64,000 bases of DNA from an uncultured Dehalococcoidia bacterium (GCA_958295715.1 OY282371.1:1969697-2033696), one strand, 5' to 3'; positions 15,474 to 24,443 are shown, counted from the first letter of the stretch. A program made the numbers and translations. The notes: generated from the letters alone by a model not told the origin.

Positions 15474-16493
15474 ATGGGAAGAACGGAAACGGGAACGCGG
15501 CGCCACGGCTGCCTCCTGAGCTTGGCCAAGCGGCTAAAGCTGGAGCCGGCGGCCAAGAAGGACATCCTCCGCGAGCTTGAGGGCCACCTGGAGGAGAAGA
15601 CCGCGGAGTTGGAAAGGGACGGCCTCCCCTCGCAGGAGGCCCGCAAGCAGGCGGCCATGCACCTGGGCCGCTTGGACGTGATAGCCAAGGACATGTATTC
15701 CGTGCACAGCAAGGGCGCATGGCGAGAGATACTGCTGGCCACCCTGCCCCATCTCCTCCTGGCCGCCCTGTTCGCCCTTCACCTCTGGACCGAACTGCTG
15801 GCCCTCATCATCACCATGGCCGTGTTCACCTTCATAGCCTACAGGGGCTGGAAGAGCAGCGGGGCCCGGTGGACCTACTCATGGCTGGGCTACTCCCTGG
15901 CCGCGCCCACCATCTCCTGGCTCATGGCCTTCATGGCCTTGGGATACGCCGGTTGGAGCTTCATCACCACGGGGAGCCTCCCCTTCAGCGTCCCCGTGCT
16001 CATCCTTCTTGCGGCCTACGCCCCCTTCAGCCTGTGGATACTGGCCAACGTCACGCTGAGGGTGGTTAAGCGGGACTGGCTCCTGGCCTCCCTCACGGCC
16101 CTGCCCTTCCCCTTCCTCACCTCCTGGATACTCTTTCTCAACTGGCAGGGCGGCCTCTGGACCGGTTCCAGCAAAATTCAGGAGACCGACAGCGACCGGG
16201 TCGTGGTGTTTCTGGCCCTGGCCGTCACCACCGCCGTCTTCTTTAAGGTTGGAAAAAGGCTGGTGCAGATAGGGCTGCTCACCCTGTCAACCGCCCTGCT
16301 GGTGGTGTACACCGTGGCGGCCATTCCCCTGACCTTCGGGATACTGGCCGTAACGCTGGTCATCCTCTCGTCGGTGGCCTTCCTGCTGAGTCCCGCCATT
16401 CTGGAGGCGTGGCTGTCAAAGCGACTGTCGAACCGTTCCGCCTTCAAAGAACGGGGGGAGGTGGTTACTCATTGGTTCAGCGTTCAAGGGTAG
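15474..16493 (+). CDS. HAAS-domain multi-pass membrane protein
   Basis: A 339-residue protein. Residues 15-75 (LAKRLKLEPAAKKDILRELEGHLEEKTAELERDGLP...A...LG) match the helical HAAS/DUF1700-type domain found next to PadR regulators. The rest contains about eight hydrophobic segments separated by short basic loops. Its transport or signalling role is unknown. It is very likely cotranscribed with padR, and its end overlaps the TTG start of the following DegV gene. Confidence 0.75.
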   Translation: MGRTETGTRRHGCLLSLAKRLKLEPAAKKDILRELEGHLEEKTAELERDGLPSQEARKQAAMHLGRLDVIAKDMYSVHSKGAWREILLATLPHLLLAALFALHLWTELLALIITMAVFTFIAYRGWKSSGARWTYSWLGYSLAAPTISWLMAFMALGYAGWSFITTGSLPFSVPVLILLAAYAPFSLWILANVTLRVVKRDWLLASLTALPFPFLTSWILFLNWQGGLWTGSSKIQETDSDRVVVFLALAVTTAVFFKVGKRLVQIGLLTLSTALLVVYTVAAIPLTFGILAVTLVILSSVAFLLSPAILEAWLSKRLSNRSAFKERGEVVTHWFSVQG

Positions 16494-17341
16494 CCGTAGT
16501 CGTCGATAGCAGCAGCTGCCTGCCCCGCGAAATCCTACAGGACTCCGGGATCCTGGTCGTGCCCCACCAACTGATAGTGGGCGGCCGGGTCTACCGCGAC
16601 GGGGTGGACATTGACACCTCCACCTTCTACCGGCTGCTGAAGAGCAACGGCGCCGTCACCACCACCTCCGGCCCCACTCCCCAAGCCTTCCTCGACGCCT
16701 TTCAAAGGGCGGGTGAGGAAACGAACGAGGTCATCTGCATAACCCTGTCGCCCAGGTTCAGTCCCACCACCTACAACTCGGCCAACATAGCCGCCCGGAT
16801 GGCCCGGGAGGAGCGGCCTGACCTGGAGATACGGGTCCTCGACAGCCGGGCCGTCGCGGGTTCCCAAGGGTTCATAGCCCTGGAGGCCCACCGGGCATCT
16901 CTCCGAGGCGAGGGGCTGGAGGAGATTATTTCGCGAATCGAGGCCCTCATCCCCAGGCTCCAGCTTCTGGCCTTCCTCGACACCCTCCACTACCTGGGCA
17001 GGAGCGGCAAGATACCCAAGGCCTGGGCCTGGGGCGGCAACCTGTTGGGATTCAAGCCCCTGGTTGAGCTCAGCCAGGGCGAGGCCCTGCGGATAGCCAG
17101 GCCCCGGAGCCGCGCCAAGGCCATGGATGGGCTTCTGCGCATCGCGGCGGAGCGCATGGATGGCCGCCCGTGCCACGTGAACGTGATGCACGCCAACGCC
17201 CCGGAGGACGCTCAAGACCTGCAAGAACGGGCCCACGGGCTGATGAACTGCCGCGAGATACTGGTTAGCGAGTTCACGCCGGTCATGGGGGCCCACACCG
17301 GGCCGGGACTCCTGGGCATCGCCTACTACTCCGAACCCTAG
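16472..17341 (+). CDS. DegV-family fatty-acid-binding protein
   Basis: A 289-residue protein with the DegV signature: an N-terminal VAVVVDSSSCLP, an early TTTSGPTPQAFLDAF, a central LSPRFSPTTYNSA and VLDSRAV. The C-terminal half has LDTLHYLGRSGKIPKAWAWGGNLLGFKPLVELSQG and ends MGAHTGPGLLGIAYY. Members bind a fatty-acid chain and, with FakA, feed exogenous fatty acids into lipid synthesis. The start is placed at TTG 16472, 8 bases after a GGGGGGAGGTGG site. An ATG at 16409 is possible but would add a tail unlike the family. Confidence 0.88.
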   Translation: MVQRSRVAVVVDSSSCLPREILQDSGILVVPHQLIVGGRVYRDGVDIDTSTFYRLLKSNGAVTTTSGPTPQAFLDAFQRAGEETNEVICITLSPRFSPTTYNSANIAARMAREERPDLEIRVLDSRAVAGSQGFIALEAHRASLRGEGLEEIISRIEALIPRLQLLAFLDTLHYLGRSGKIPKAWAWGGNLLGFKPLVELSQGEALRIARPRSRAKAMDGLLRIAAERMDGRPCHVNVMHANAPEDAQDLQERAHGLMNCREILVSEFTPVMGAHTGPGLLGIAYYSEP

Positions 17342-17356
17342 ACCGGGGGTGGGCCT

Positions 17357-17586
17357 ATCCGTCATTCCCGCGCAGGCGGGAATCCATCCCCCGCCCCCGG
17401 CGCACCGGGCCACGCCACGCGCCGACCCTCTTCCCGTCATTCCCGCCCCCCTTTCCGTCATTCCCGCGCAGGCGGGAATCCATCCCCCGCCCCCGGCGCA
17501 CCGGGCCACGCCACGCGCCGACCCTCTTCCCGTCATTCCCGCCCCCCTTTCCGTCATTCCCGCGCAGGCGGGAATCCATCCCCCCA
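17357..17586. repeat. 96-bp tandem repeat array, about 2.3 copies
   Basis: The unit recurs exactly every 96 bases (inverted-repeat starts at 17365, 17461 and 17557). Each unit holds one full inverted repeat (GTCATTCCCGCGCAGGCGGG...), a CGCACCGGGCCACGCCACGCG run and one half copy (GTCATTCCCGCCCCCC). The copies are identical over their length, so the duplication is recent. Confidence 0.92.
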
Positions 17587-17629
17587 CATCTCAAAACCGG
17601 CGACTCAAGTTCCAGGGCTACCCACAGAG

Positions 17630-17706
17630 GCGTCTACCGGGGACATCCCCGTCTCTCTCCCTAACGAGGGGTGGAGACCTTAAGCCGGTCTGGCCGTAAC
17701 AAGACT
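17630..17706. repeat. Second dispersed repeat family, copy 1
   Basis: About 75 bases containing CCCTAACGAGGGGTGGAGAC, then CTTAAGCCGGTCTGG. The same sequence, inverted and diverged at several positions, lies at 36184-36254. It is distinct from the inverted repeat but in both places sits beside copies of it. Confidence 0.75.
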
Positions 17707-18017
17707 AGCTGGCACTGATGATCCGCGACGCCATGCAATTGCCTTGGGATAATAGAGGGGAAAGATGGATTCCCGCCTGCGCGGGAATGACGGATAAGAG
17801 GGCGGAAATGCAGACGCCCCTGCGTTTGAAAGCCGGCGCTCATCAAAACAAAGTGGGCGCACGCGCCCTTCCCGCCTACGCGGGAATGACGGTAGGGCCG
17901 GCCTGAGCGCGCCTTCTGGATAATCAGCAGTGAATCCATTATCATTGCTACCATAAGCGCCACGGCCACCACGCCGTGGCAAAGAACCCAAAACGCCAGT
18001 CCAAACAGGAGAAGGGC
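17707..18017. repeat. Intergenic stretch with inverted-repeat copies upstream of pepA
   Basis: A simple inverted-repeat copy lies at 17764-17792. A larger form at about 17825-17891 carries the GTGGGCGCACGCGCCC palindrome next to the hairpin. No gene is visible. Confidence 0.8.
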
Positions 18018-19523
18018 ATGAACATACGAGTCATAAACGAAGACGTAACGCGAGTGAAAACCCCGGCCCTCATCATCAACCTCTTCCAGGGCGTCAAGTC
18101 GCCCGGCGGGGCCACCGGCGCGGTGGACACGGCCTTGAACGGCGCCATCAGCCGCCTCATCGACGAGGGCGAGATGACTGGAAAGGCGGGGGAGCTGACC
18201 CTGATTCACACCTTCGACACGATTGGGGCCGACAGGGTACTGGTGGCGGGCCTCGGCAAGAAGGAGGACTTCTCCGCCGACACCGTGAGAAAGACCATGG
18301 GTAACGCCTGCCGCTTCCTGCGGGACCGGAACGTAACCGCCGCCTGCGCCATCGCCCACGGCGCGGGGATAGGCGGCCTCGACCCCCGGTCGGCGGCCCA
18401 GGCCATCGCCGAGGGGTCGCTGCTGGGCCTCTACCGCTTCAGCCAGTACCTGGCCGGCAACGGGGATGGCAAGGCCCTTGAAGACCTGGCCATTGTCGAG
18501 GCCAACCCGGAAAAGACCGCCTCCCTGAAGGAGGGGATCCGCGTTGGAAGGATAACCGCCGAGGCCGCCATGCTGGCCCGGGACATGGCCAACGAGCCCG
18601 CCAACGTTCTGACTCCCACCCGCATGTCGGAGATAGCCAGGCAGATAGCCGACTCCGACGGCCTGGAGGTGGACGTCCTAGACCGGGGGCGGATGGAGCA
18701 GTTGGGCATGGGCGCCCTCCTGGGCGTGGCCCAAGGGAGCCACCAGCCGCCCCAACTCATCGTGCTAAAGTACGTGGGCAACCCCGACAACCCTTCCGAC
18801 AACCTGGGGATAATCGGCAAGGGCATCACCTTCGACACCGGCGGCATCTCCCTAAAGTCCGCCGGTGGGATGGAGCGGATGAAGGGGGACATGTCCGGCG
18901 CCGCCTCGGTCATCGGGGCCATGCAGGCCCTGGCTCGCCTGCGTCCCAAGGTGAACGTTACGGCCTTGGCCCCCGCCACGGAGAACATGCCCGGCGGCGA
19001 GGCCCAGAGACCCGGCGACATCGTCCGCACCATGAACGGCAAGACCGTGGAGGTCATCAACACCGACGCCGAGGGGCGGCTGGTCCTGGCCGACGCCATG
19101 GCCTACGCCAAGGAGATCGGCGTGAGCCGCATGGTAGACGTGGCCACCCTCACCGGGGCCATCATCGTATCCCTCGGCAAGACCTGCTCCGGCATCATGG
19201 GCAACAACCAGGGCCTCATCGACCATGTGGTCCGCGCCGGGGAGGAGACGGGGGAGCGCGTGTGGCAGCTGCCCATGTTCGACGAGTACAAGGACACGCT
19301 GAGGAGCAGCGTAGCCGACATGCGAAACGTGGGCGTCAGCCGGGACGCCGGGTCCATAACCGCGGCCAAGTTCCTGGCGGAGTTCAGCGGCGGCCTCCCC
19401 TGGGCGCACCTGGACATTGCCGGAACGGCCAACAGCACAGCGGACAAGGGGTACGCGGTGAAGGGCGCCACCGGTGTTCCCGTGCGAACCCTGGTGAGCC
19501 TGGCCTTGGCGGGAGATGGCTAA
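18018..19523 (+). CDS. pepA: Leucyl aminopeptidase (M17 family)
   Basis: PepA removes N-terminal residues from peptides with two metal ions in a hexameric cytosolic enzyme. The C-terminal catalytic domain shows GKGITFDTGGISLK, the metal-binding MKGDMSGAASV and the family signature NTDAEGRLVLADA, then TLTGAIIVSLG. The 501-residue length is typical. The start at 18018 follows CAGGAGAAGGGC; an in-frame ATG at 17976 would add a basic stretch absent from the family. Confidence 0.95.
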   Translation: MNIRVINEDVTRVKTPALIINLFQGVKSPGGATGAVDTALNGAISRLIDEGEMTGKAGELTLIHTFDTIGADRVLVAGLGKKEDFSADTVRKTMGNACRFLRDRNVTAACAIAHGAGIGGLDPRSAAQAIAEGSLLGLYRFSQYLAGNGDGKALEDLAIVEANPEKTASLKEGIRVGRITAEAAMLARDMANEPANVLTPTRMSEIARQIADSDGLEVDVLDRGRMEQLGMGALLGVAQGSHQPPQLIVLKYVGNPDNPSDNLGIIGKGITFDTGGISLKSAGGMERMKGDMSGAASVIGAMQALARLRPKVNVTALAPATENMPGGEAQRPGDIVRTMNGKTVEVINTDAEGRLVLADAMAYAKEIGVSRMVDVATLTGAIIVSLGKTCSGIMGNNQGLIDHVVRAGEETGERVWQLPMFDEYKDTLRSSVADMRNVGVSRDAGSITAAKFLAEFSGGLPWAHLDIAGTANSTADKGYAVKGATGVPVRTLVSLALAGDG

Positions 19524-19575
19524 GGGGTTTATAGTTACTGACCTGACCTTCCGATGACCCCCCGGCGGTCAACGC

Positions 19576-19653
19576 GGTGAGCGTAGCCAAGAGGTCTAAG
19601 GCGCCTGGCTGTGGCCCAGGAGATCGTGGGTTCGAATCCCATCGCTCACCCCA
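19576..19653 (+). tRNA. tRNA-His (anticodon GTG)
   Basis: The 7-bp acceptor GTGAGCG/CGCTCAC is preceded by a genome-encoded G(-1) that faces C73, the identity mark of tRNA-His. The anticodon stem CCTGG/CCAGG closes the loop CTGTGGC with anticodon GTG. The T-arm reads GTGGG-TTCGAAT-CCCAT, and the 3' CCA is encoded. Confidence 0.95.
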
Positions 19654-19675
19654 TTGCCCATCGTTAGATATCCGC

Positions 19676-19751
19676 GCGCCCGTAGCTCAACGGATAGAGC
19701 GCTGGGCTTCGGACCCAGAGGTTGCAGGTTCGAATCCTGTCGGGCGCGCCA
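19676..19751 (+). tRNA. tRNA-Arg (anticodon TCG)
   Basis: Acceptor GCGCCCG/CGGGCGC, D-arm GCTC..GAGC and anticodon stem CTGGG/CCCAG closing the loop CTTCGGA with anticodon TCG. The T-arm is GCAGG-TTCGAAT-CCTGT, and G73 is followed by encoded CCA. It lies 22 bases after tRNA-His and is probably cotranscribed with it. Confidence 0.95.
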
Positions 19752-19800
19752 GAACCGCCCCGCGTCGGAAGGCTAAACTCAGAATTGGCATGGAAACGCA

Positions 19801-21519
19801 GTGAACAAGAAGCTAATCGCCGCCGTCGCCCTCGTGTTCGCCATGGTCGCCGTGGCCGCAGCCGCCTACGCGGGCCTCATCCCGGCCCCCGGCAGGCTTT
19901 CAACGCCGGAGGACTCCGCCCGCTACTACCCCGGCGACGCGGTGGCCTACGCCTCGTTCACCATCCACCCGCCCGAGGAACAGCGGCTCCACGCGCTTGA
20001 TGTCTGGGAACGGCTCAACCGCCTGCCCGAATTTGAAGATCTGGTGGACGGGTTCGAGGAGTATCTTTGGGAGGACGCCGGCGTGGACCTCCGGGAAGAC
20101 GCGCTGCCATGGATGGGGCCGGAGGTGTCCCTGGCCGTCCTGGACTACGACGCGGCTATGACGGTGGACGTGCGCGACGGAGACGCCGCCGCCGAGTTCA
20201 TCGCAGGCCTGTTGGAACGCGACGACGACTCCCAGACCGTCGTCCACCAACCTGGCTCCTACCGCGCCTTCGACACCTGGCTGAGCGGCGACGAGTCTTG
20301 GAGCCTGGCCCTGGGCGGCGACCTCCTGGTCATCGCCACCGCGGAGGCCGCCCTCCATGATGTTATGGACGCCATCTCCGGCGACGCCAGCGGCAACTCC
20401 CTAGCTGAGAACCCCGATTTCCAAGAGGCCCGCGGCGTCCTGCCTGAGGACCGCTTCGCCTCGGTATACGTCGACCTCAGCCGCGCCCTAGACACCGCTG
20501 GCAACGACCTCCTCCCCCTGGACTCCATGACCGGCGCCTGCGGCGGCGATGTCTTGGACGACCCAAGCTGGCTCATGGCCTCGGCGGGGTGGGTGGAGAA
20601 CGGCGTGGTCATAGAGATGACTACCCCGACCTCCGGCGGCCCCTGGCCCGGCGCCACGGCCACGATGGACCCCGCCGCGGCCCTCCCGTCCGGCGTCACC
20701 GCCTTCGCCGCCATGACCTTCGACCCCAACGTTGACCGGTGGCGGGAGGCCCTGAGCCAATGCCCCATCGCCGGCATCATCCCCGGCGACCTGCCCGACG
20801 ACCTGATGGAGGGGCTTAACGCGATGGTCCCGTTCACCGGAACCGGCGGCGCGCCGTTCCTTGACGAAAACGCCACCCTCGCCGACGCCCTAGACGCGGG
20901 CCTTCTGATGGCAGCCCTCCTCGTTGGCGTCGACCTGGAGGCGGGATTCCTAGACCACCTGGGCGGCGAACTGGTCGTCGCGGCCCGCGAATTGAACGTT
21001 GAGTCTCTGCTCTCCGGCGGCGAAAAGCCCATCGAACTCATGGCCCTGCTCTCCCACAACCCCGGGGCTGAGGCGGCCATCCAGTCCACCTTAGACCGCG
21101 TCATGGAAAGCCTGCTCCCCCTTGGCGTTGAGCGGGTTAACCTCGGCGGCGCGGGGGACGCGCTCGTGCTGAAGGGCGAACTCCTGGAATCCACCGGCTA
21201 CTCGCCGGGGCTGGTCCTTCACGATGGATACCTAACCCTGGCGACCACCGAGGGCCTACTGGAAACCATCGTGGGGCTGCGAGATGGCGGCCCAAGCGAC
21301 ACGCTGGCATCCTCCGCCCGGTACCGGCAGGCCGCGGCCCACCTCCCCGAAGACCCCCAGTACATGGCCTACGTCGACCTTCACGCCATCGCGCGGTCCT
21401 TGGGGTTGGACAAGGGGCTTCCCGGCGTTGAAATCATCGGGGCCGTGGCCGCCAGCGGCTCCATCGGCCCCGAATACGCCAAAAGCGCCCTGGTCGTGAC
21501 CCTCAACCCCGAGAAGTAG
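19801..21519 (+). CDS. Secreted DUF3352-type protein
   Basis: A 572-residue protein with an N-terminal signal or anchor (KKLIAAVALVFAMVAVAAAAYAGLIP). It then has the pattern of DUF3352 proteins: repeated segments with YYPGDAVAYASF, a LPWMGPEVSLAVLD stretch, FASVYVDLSRAL and a late YMAYVDLHAIARSLG. The composition is acidic and rich in Ala, Leu and Asp. It probably lies outside the membrane. No catalytic motif is visible and the family function is unknown. The GTG start at 19801 follows the tRNA pair by 49 bases. Confidence 0.75.
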   Translation: MNKKLIAAVALVFAMVAVAAAAYAGLIPAPGRLSTPEDSARYYPGDAVAYASFTIHPPEEQRLHALDVWERLNRLPEFEDLVDGFEEYLWEDAGVDLREDALPWMGPEVSLAVLDYDAAMTVDVRDGDAAAEFIAGLLERDDDSQTVVHQPGSYRAFDTWLSGDESWSLALGGDLLVIATAEAALHDVMDAISGDASGNSLAENPDFQEARGVLPEDRFASVYVDLSRALDTAGNDLLPLDSMTGACGGDVLDDPSWLMASAGWVENGVVIEMTTPTSGGPWPGATATMDPAAALPSGVTAFAAMTFDPNVDRWREALSQCPIAGIIPGDLPDDLMEGLNAMVPFTGTGGAPFLDENATLADALDAGLLMAALLVGVDLEAGFLDHLGGELVVAARELNVESLLSGGEKPIELMALLSHNPGAEAAIQSTLDRVMESLLPLGVERVNLGGAGDALVLKGELLESTGYSPGLVLHDGYLTLATTEGLLETIVGLRDGGPSDTLASSARYRQAAAHLPEDPQYMAYVDLHAIARSLGLDKGLPGVEIIGAVAASGSIGPEYAKSALVVTLNPEK

Positions 21520-21784
21520 CGCGCCGGCGCCGGGCCGCGTCCGTGGCCGGCTGAGAGGGCAAGCGACGGCGCCCGACTAGGGTGAAATGGCCCTTTTGCT
21601 TGTATGAAGACCCATTGCGTTCTTGACAAAATCACACTTCTCACACTATTCTTTGATGAGTAGGGAATTGGTGTGTTGCTTGATTCGCAACCCCGCGGGT
21701 CGCCAAGGGCGAAGTCCTGTGTTCCCAGTTGGGTTCCAGAGTCGCTACAGCGACCGCCAATTCCCGGAACCTTTAGAAAGAGAC
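21520..21784. other. Intergenic, AT-richer stretch with an unassigned promoter
   Basis: No convincing gene. A near-consensus plus-strand promoter (TTGACA 21623-21628, 18-base spacer, TATTCT 21647-21652) points into the 3' end of the minus-strand DUF3800 gene. The composition resembles that gene rather than the flanking chromosome. Confidence 0.45.
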
Positions 21785-22540
21785 TCAGACCACGGTCTGG
21801 GTCTCTTGTTGTCTCAGGTCTTCGAATCTGAATCCACGCCTCGGGACATCCTCTTCTTGTGAGTTGCTGCGCCATTCCAACTCTCGGATGCGGTCACATA
21901 TGTATTTGATGTCCGTGCGGCCTTGGTTTTGCTGAGCAAGGGCGTAGGCCACCAGGTCAGCCAACTGTATCCCTATAGTCGCTTTAGAGCTCACGAAGAA
22001 GGGCGTTTCAACGATATACGACAACTTCCGACCCAATGCATTTCCGTAGAGAAAATTGCCGAAGGCTCGCGCTCGCTCAGTATCCTTCTTCTCATCCTGC
22101 GAGTCTAACGCGACTATAGCCATGCCATCCCGACACTCTTCAGACATCATGGCATTTACCCGCTCTAAAAGCCGGCTGTATGCTCGATATACAACAGGCT
22201 CAGTCAATTCGTCAGAAACCGTTGTGCCGGCGTTCTTCAGGCCTACTGCGAAAGCCTTGACCTTGTTCAGCTTGCAGAGACTCAGAAGTTCTTCACAGAA
22301 CTCTACCTTCTTGGGGCTAGTTACGGCTCTCTTGTTGAGAAGGCGTCGTCCTTTCATCTCGAACTCATACGGGTTTGAGACTTTCCAGAACTTACGCGTC
22401 AAATTGAAGACTTCTCGAAAGAATTCTCTGCTGATTTGAGGGTTTACGGCTATAGCCCCCCATACGGTGAATCCACTTGGATCTTTGGGGCGTGGCCATT
22501 CCGATTCATCAACGAAGATTAGCACTCCCGCACTCCACAT
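21785..22540 (-). CDS. DUF3800-domain protein
   Basis: A 251-residue protein with the DUF3800 pattern: an N-terminal FVDESEWP acidic motif, a middle ALDSQDEKKD and a C-terminal IGIQLADLVAYALAQQ. Conserved acidic residues in this order are thought to form an RNase H-like site, but activity has not been assigned here. Composition is AT-rich compared with its neighbours. It is a single gene, with no integrase or partner. Two palindromes lie just upstream (22547-22564 and 22590-22603). Confidence 0.75.
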   Translation of the reverse strand: MWSAGVLIFVDESEWPRPKDPSGFTVWGAIAVNPQISREFFREVFNLTRKFWKVSNPYEFEMKGRRLLNKRAVTSPKKVEFCEELLSLCKLNKVKAFAVGLKNAGTTVSDELTEPVVYRAYSRLLERVNAMMSEECRDGMAIVALDSQDEKKDTERARAFGNFLYGNALGRKLSYIVETPFFVSSKATIGIQLADLVAYALAQQNQGRTDIKYICDRIRELEWRSNSQEEDVPRRGFRFEDLRQQETQTVV

Positions 22541-22546
22541 AAAACG

Positions 22547-22603
22547 TAGACTTGTTTAAGTCTAGCACGATACGGCGAGGGACACATCGTTGCGATATCG
22601 CAA
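22547..22603. promoter_or_regulatory. Two perfect palindromes upstream of the DUF3800 gene
   Basis: TAGACTT-GTTT-AAGTCTA spans 22547-22564, 7 bases before the start codon. TTGCGATATCGCAA, a 14-base perfect palindrome, lies at 22590-22603. Both have the shape of dimeric repressor operators. No regulator is encoded next to them, so the binding protein is unknown. Confidence 0.5.
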
Positions 22604-22662
22604 TCCATATCAGCTAAATGGAGATGTTCGTGAAGGGATGCGCCAGCAGGGCCGCCCGGGCC

Positions 22663-22691
22663 TTGACACCCCGCGTACGTGAGCCTATACT
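22663..22691 (+). promoter_or_regulatory. Promoter of the cobalamin-riboswitch operon (TTGACA-17-TATACT)
   Basis: TTGACA at 22663-22668 and TATACT at 22686-22691 have a 17-base spacer. The start point near 22698 leaves the full riboswitch within the transcript. Confidence 0.8.
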
Positions 22692-22714
22692 CCCGTCCAA
22701 AATCTAATTAGGCG

Positions 22715-22892
22715 TCCTATCAGGAGCCTCAACGCGAGTTGGGGAGAATAGGGAAGGCGGTGAGAAGCCGCCGCGGTAGCGCCACTGTAAGCGGAACTGC
22801 CGAGCCGACGTCCACTGGCCCTCCGGGGCGCGGGAAGGGCGCCGGCGCACACGAGACCGCGAGCCAGGAGACCTACCTGATACGGACCGGTG
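22715..22892 (+). promoter_or_regulatory. Cobalamin riboswitch
   Basis: The conserved elements occur in order: GGGGAGAATAGGGAA, the GGTGAGAAGCCGCCGCGG arm, GCCACTGTAAGC, and the B12-box-like GCGAGCCAGGAGACCTACCT near 22860-22879. This aptamer binds adenosyl- or other cobalamins and normally lowers expression of uptake or synthesis genes. The downstream genes encode a three-part importer of the cobalamin/iron-complex class, so the substrate is very likely a corrinoid. Confidence 0.9.
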
Positions 22893-22951
22893 AAAGCTCT
22901 TCGCGTTAAGGAGCGTAGCCGGGAGTCCCTGCAATCTCAAGGCTCCTACTT

Positions 22952-22987
22952 AAGGCCTCCGGCGATGAGCGAACAGCCGGAGGCCTT
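22952..22987 (+). terminator. Terminator-like hairpin of the riboswitch expression platform
   Basis: A 12-bp perfect stem, AAGGCCTCCGGC / GCCGGAGGCCTT, with a 12-base loop lies between the aptamer and the first gene. Only a short T-rich tract follows. It could terminate transcription when cobalamin is bound. Confidence 0.6.
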
Positions 22988-23018
22988 TGCTTGCGCATAC
23001 AAGCGAAAGGAAAACGAG

Positions 23019-24443
23019 ATGAGGAGACCCCGCCCCGCCCGCGCCATCACCCTAACCCTAACCGCCCTTCTGACGCTGGCCGTCGTCCTGCTAACCGCGG
23101 GATGCTCCGGCTCCGCGCCACCGCCACCGCCCACGGCTACACCCGCGCCATCCACGGCCACACCCGCGCCATCCACGGCCACGCCTGCGCCATCCACGGC
23201 CACTCCCGCGCCATCCACACCCACGGCCACACCTGCGCCGCCCACGGCCACGCCCGCGCCACCCACGGCCAGACCTGCGCCGCCCACAGCCACGCCTGCG
23301 CCGCCCGCGACTCCCACCCCGTCGGCAAACCTCACCGGTGGCTGCATAGACGACTTCAGCCCCAGCGTGGACTACTTCCCCCAGAAGTCAAGCCCGGAAT
23401 TCGCGGGCAACTTCACCATCGAATATCACAAGAGCTACAAGCTACTCACCGTCAAGGAACCCTTCACCGGGGGCAGCCCCCGGTCCTACCTGCTGGCCCA
23501 ATGCGGGGCGCCGGTTCCCCAACTAGAGGGCCGGTGGGCCAACGCCCCCGTCATCCGGATACCCGTTGAGACCATCTTCACCGGGTCCACCACCCATCTG
23601 CCGATGCTGGCGGCCCTGGGACGCGTGGACTCCCTGACGGGGGTGGCCCAAACGGGCTACGTGTCGTCCCAACCCGTTCTGGACAGGATAGCAGCGGGTC
23701 TGGTGGCGGAGTTCGCGCCCACCTTTGAGATAGACGCAGAGGTGGTCATCGAGGCCTCCCCCGGCGTCCTCCTAGCCAGCGACGCCGGGCCGAGCCAGGC
23801 CCACGACACGCTGGCCAACGCCGGGATAGGCGTTGTGTGGAACGGCGAGTGGCTTGAGGAGACGCCCTTGGGACGGGCCGAGTGGCTGAAGATGGTTGCG
23901 GCGCTGTTCAACGAAGAGGCCAAGGCCAACGAGCAGTTCGAGAACATCGCCGGCAGCTACAACGCCCTGGCGCAGAAGACCGGCGGAATCCCCGAAGCCC
24001 AGCGCCCCACGGTGATGACCGGCTTGGAGTTCGGCGGCGTCTTCTACGCCTCGGGCGGACGGAGTTTCGCGGCCCAGCTGATAGACCACGCGGGCGGCTC
24101 CTACGTTTGGGCCGACGACGACGGCTCCGGCAGCATTGAGACCGACATCGAAACCCAGCTTGAACGGGCCGGCGACGCCGACTTCTGGATTAACGCCGGG
24201 GCCTTTTGGCACACGCTGTCGGACGTGGCCGGGGCCGACGAGCGGTACACCCACTTCAAGCCCTACAAGACCGGGCAGATTTGGACCAACAACCTGGCCC
24301 TCAACGACGCCGGGGCCAACGACTACTATGAGCGCGGCGTCACCAGGCCCGACCTGGTCCTGGCCGACCTGATAAGCATCTTTCATCCATCCTTGACAGA
24401 GGAGCGCGAGCTGCAATTCTACAAACAGCTTCAGGCCCCATAG
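23019..24443 (+). CDS. Cobalamin-type ABC transporter substrate-binding lipoprotein
   Basis: A 474-residue lipoprotein: signal RAITLTLTALLTLAVVLLTAGC with lipobox LTAGC, then about 70 residues of tandem TATPAPS/TATPAPP repeats forming a flexible tether. A periplasmic-binding fold follows (PVIRIPVETIFTGSTTHLPMLAALGRVDSLTGVA...). The order fits the BtuF/FepB class that feeds FecCD-type permeases. The ATG at 23019 follows GAAAGGAAAACG; an ATG at 22890 lies inside the riboswitch region and is rejected. The upstream riboswitch points to corrinoid uptake. Confidence 0.85.
   Translation: MRRPRPARAITLTLTALLTLAVVLLTAGCSGSAPPPPPTATPAPSTATPAPSTATPAPSTATPAPSTPTATPAPPTATPAPPTARPAPPTATPAPPATPTPSANLTGGCIDDFSPSVDYFPQKSSPEFAGNFTIEYHKSYKLLTVKEPFTGGSPRSYLLAQCGAPVPQLEGRWANAPVIRIPVETIFTGSTTHLPMLAALGRVDSLTGVAQTGYVSSQPVLDRIAAGLVAEFAPTFEIDAEVVIEASPGVLLASDAGPSQAHDTLANAGIGVVWNGEWLEETPLGRAEWLKMVAALFNEEAKANEQFENIAGSYNALAQKTGGIPEAQRPTVMTGLEFGGVFYASGGRSFAAQLIDHAGGSYVWADDDGSGSIETDIETQLERAGDADFWINAGAFWHTLSDVAGADERYTHFKPYKTGQIWTNNLALNDAGANDYYERGVTRPDLVLADLISIFHPSLTEERELQFYKQLQAP

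Noticed and set aside
17357-17586. CRISPR array
   Set aside because: The repeated unit is 96 bases, includes the common inverted repeat, and has no unique spacers; no cas1/cas2 is nearby.
19577-19804. Frame across the tRNA genes
   Set aside because: It contains the peptide typical of translated tRNA genes; both tRNAs fold fully.
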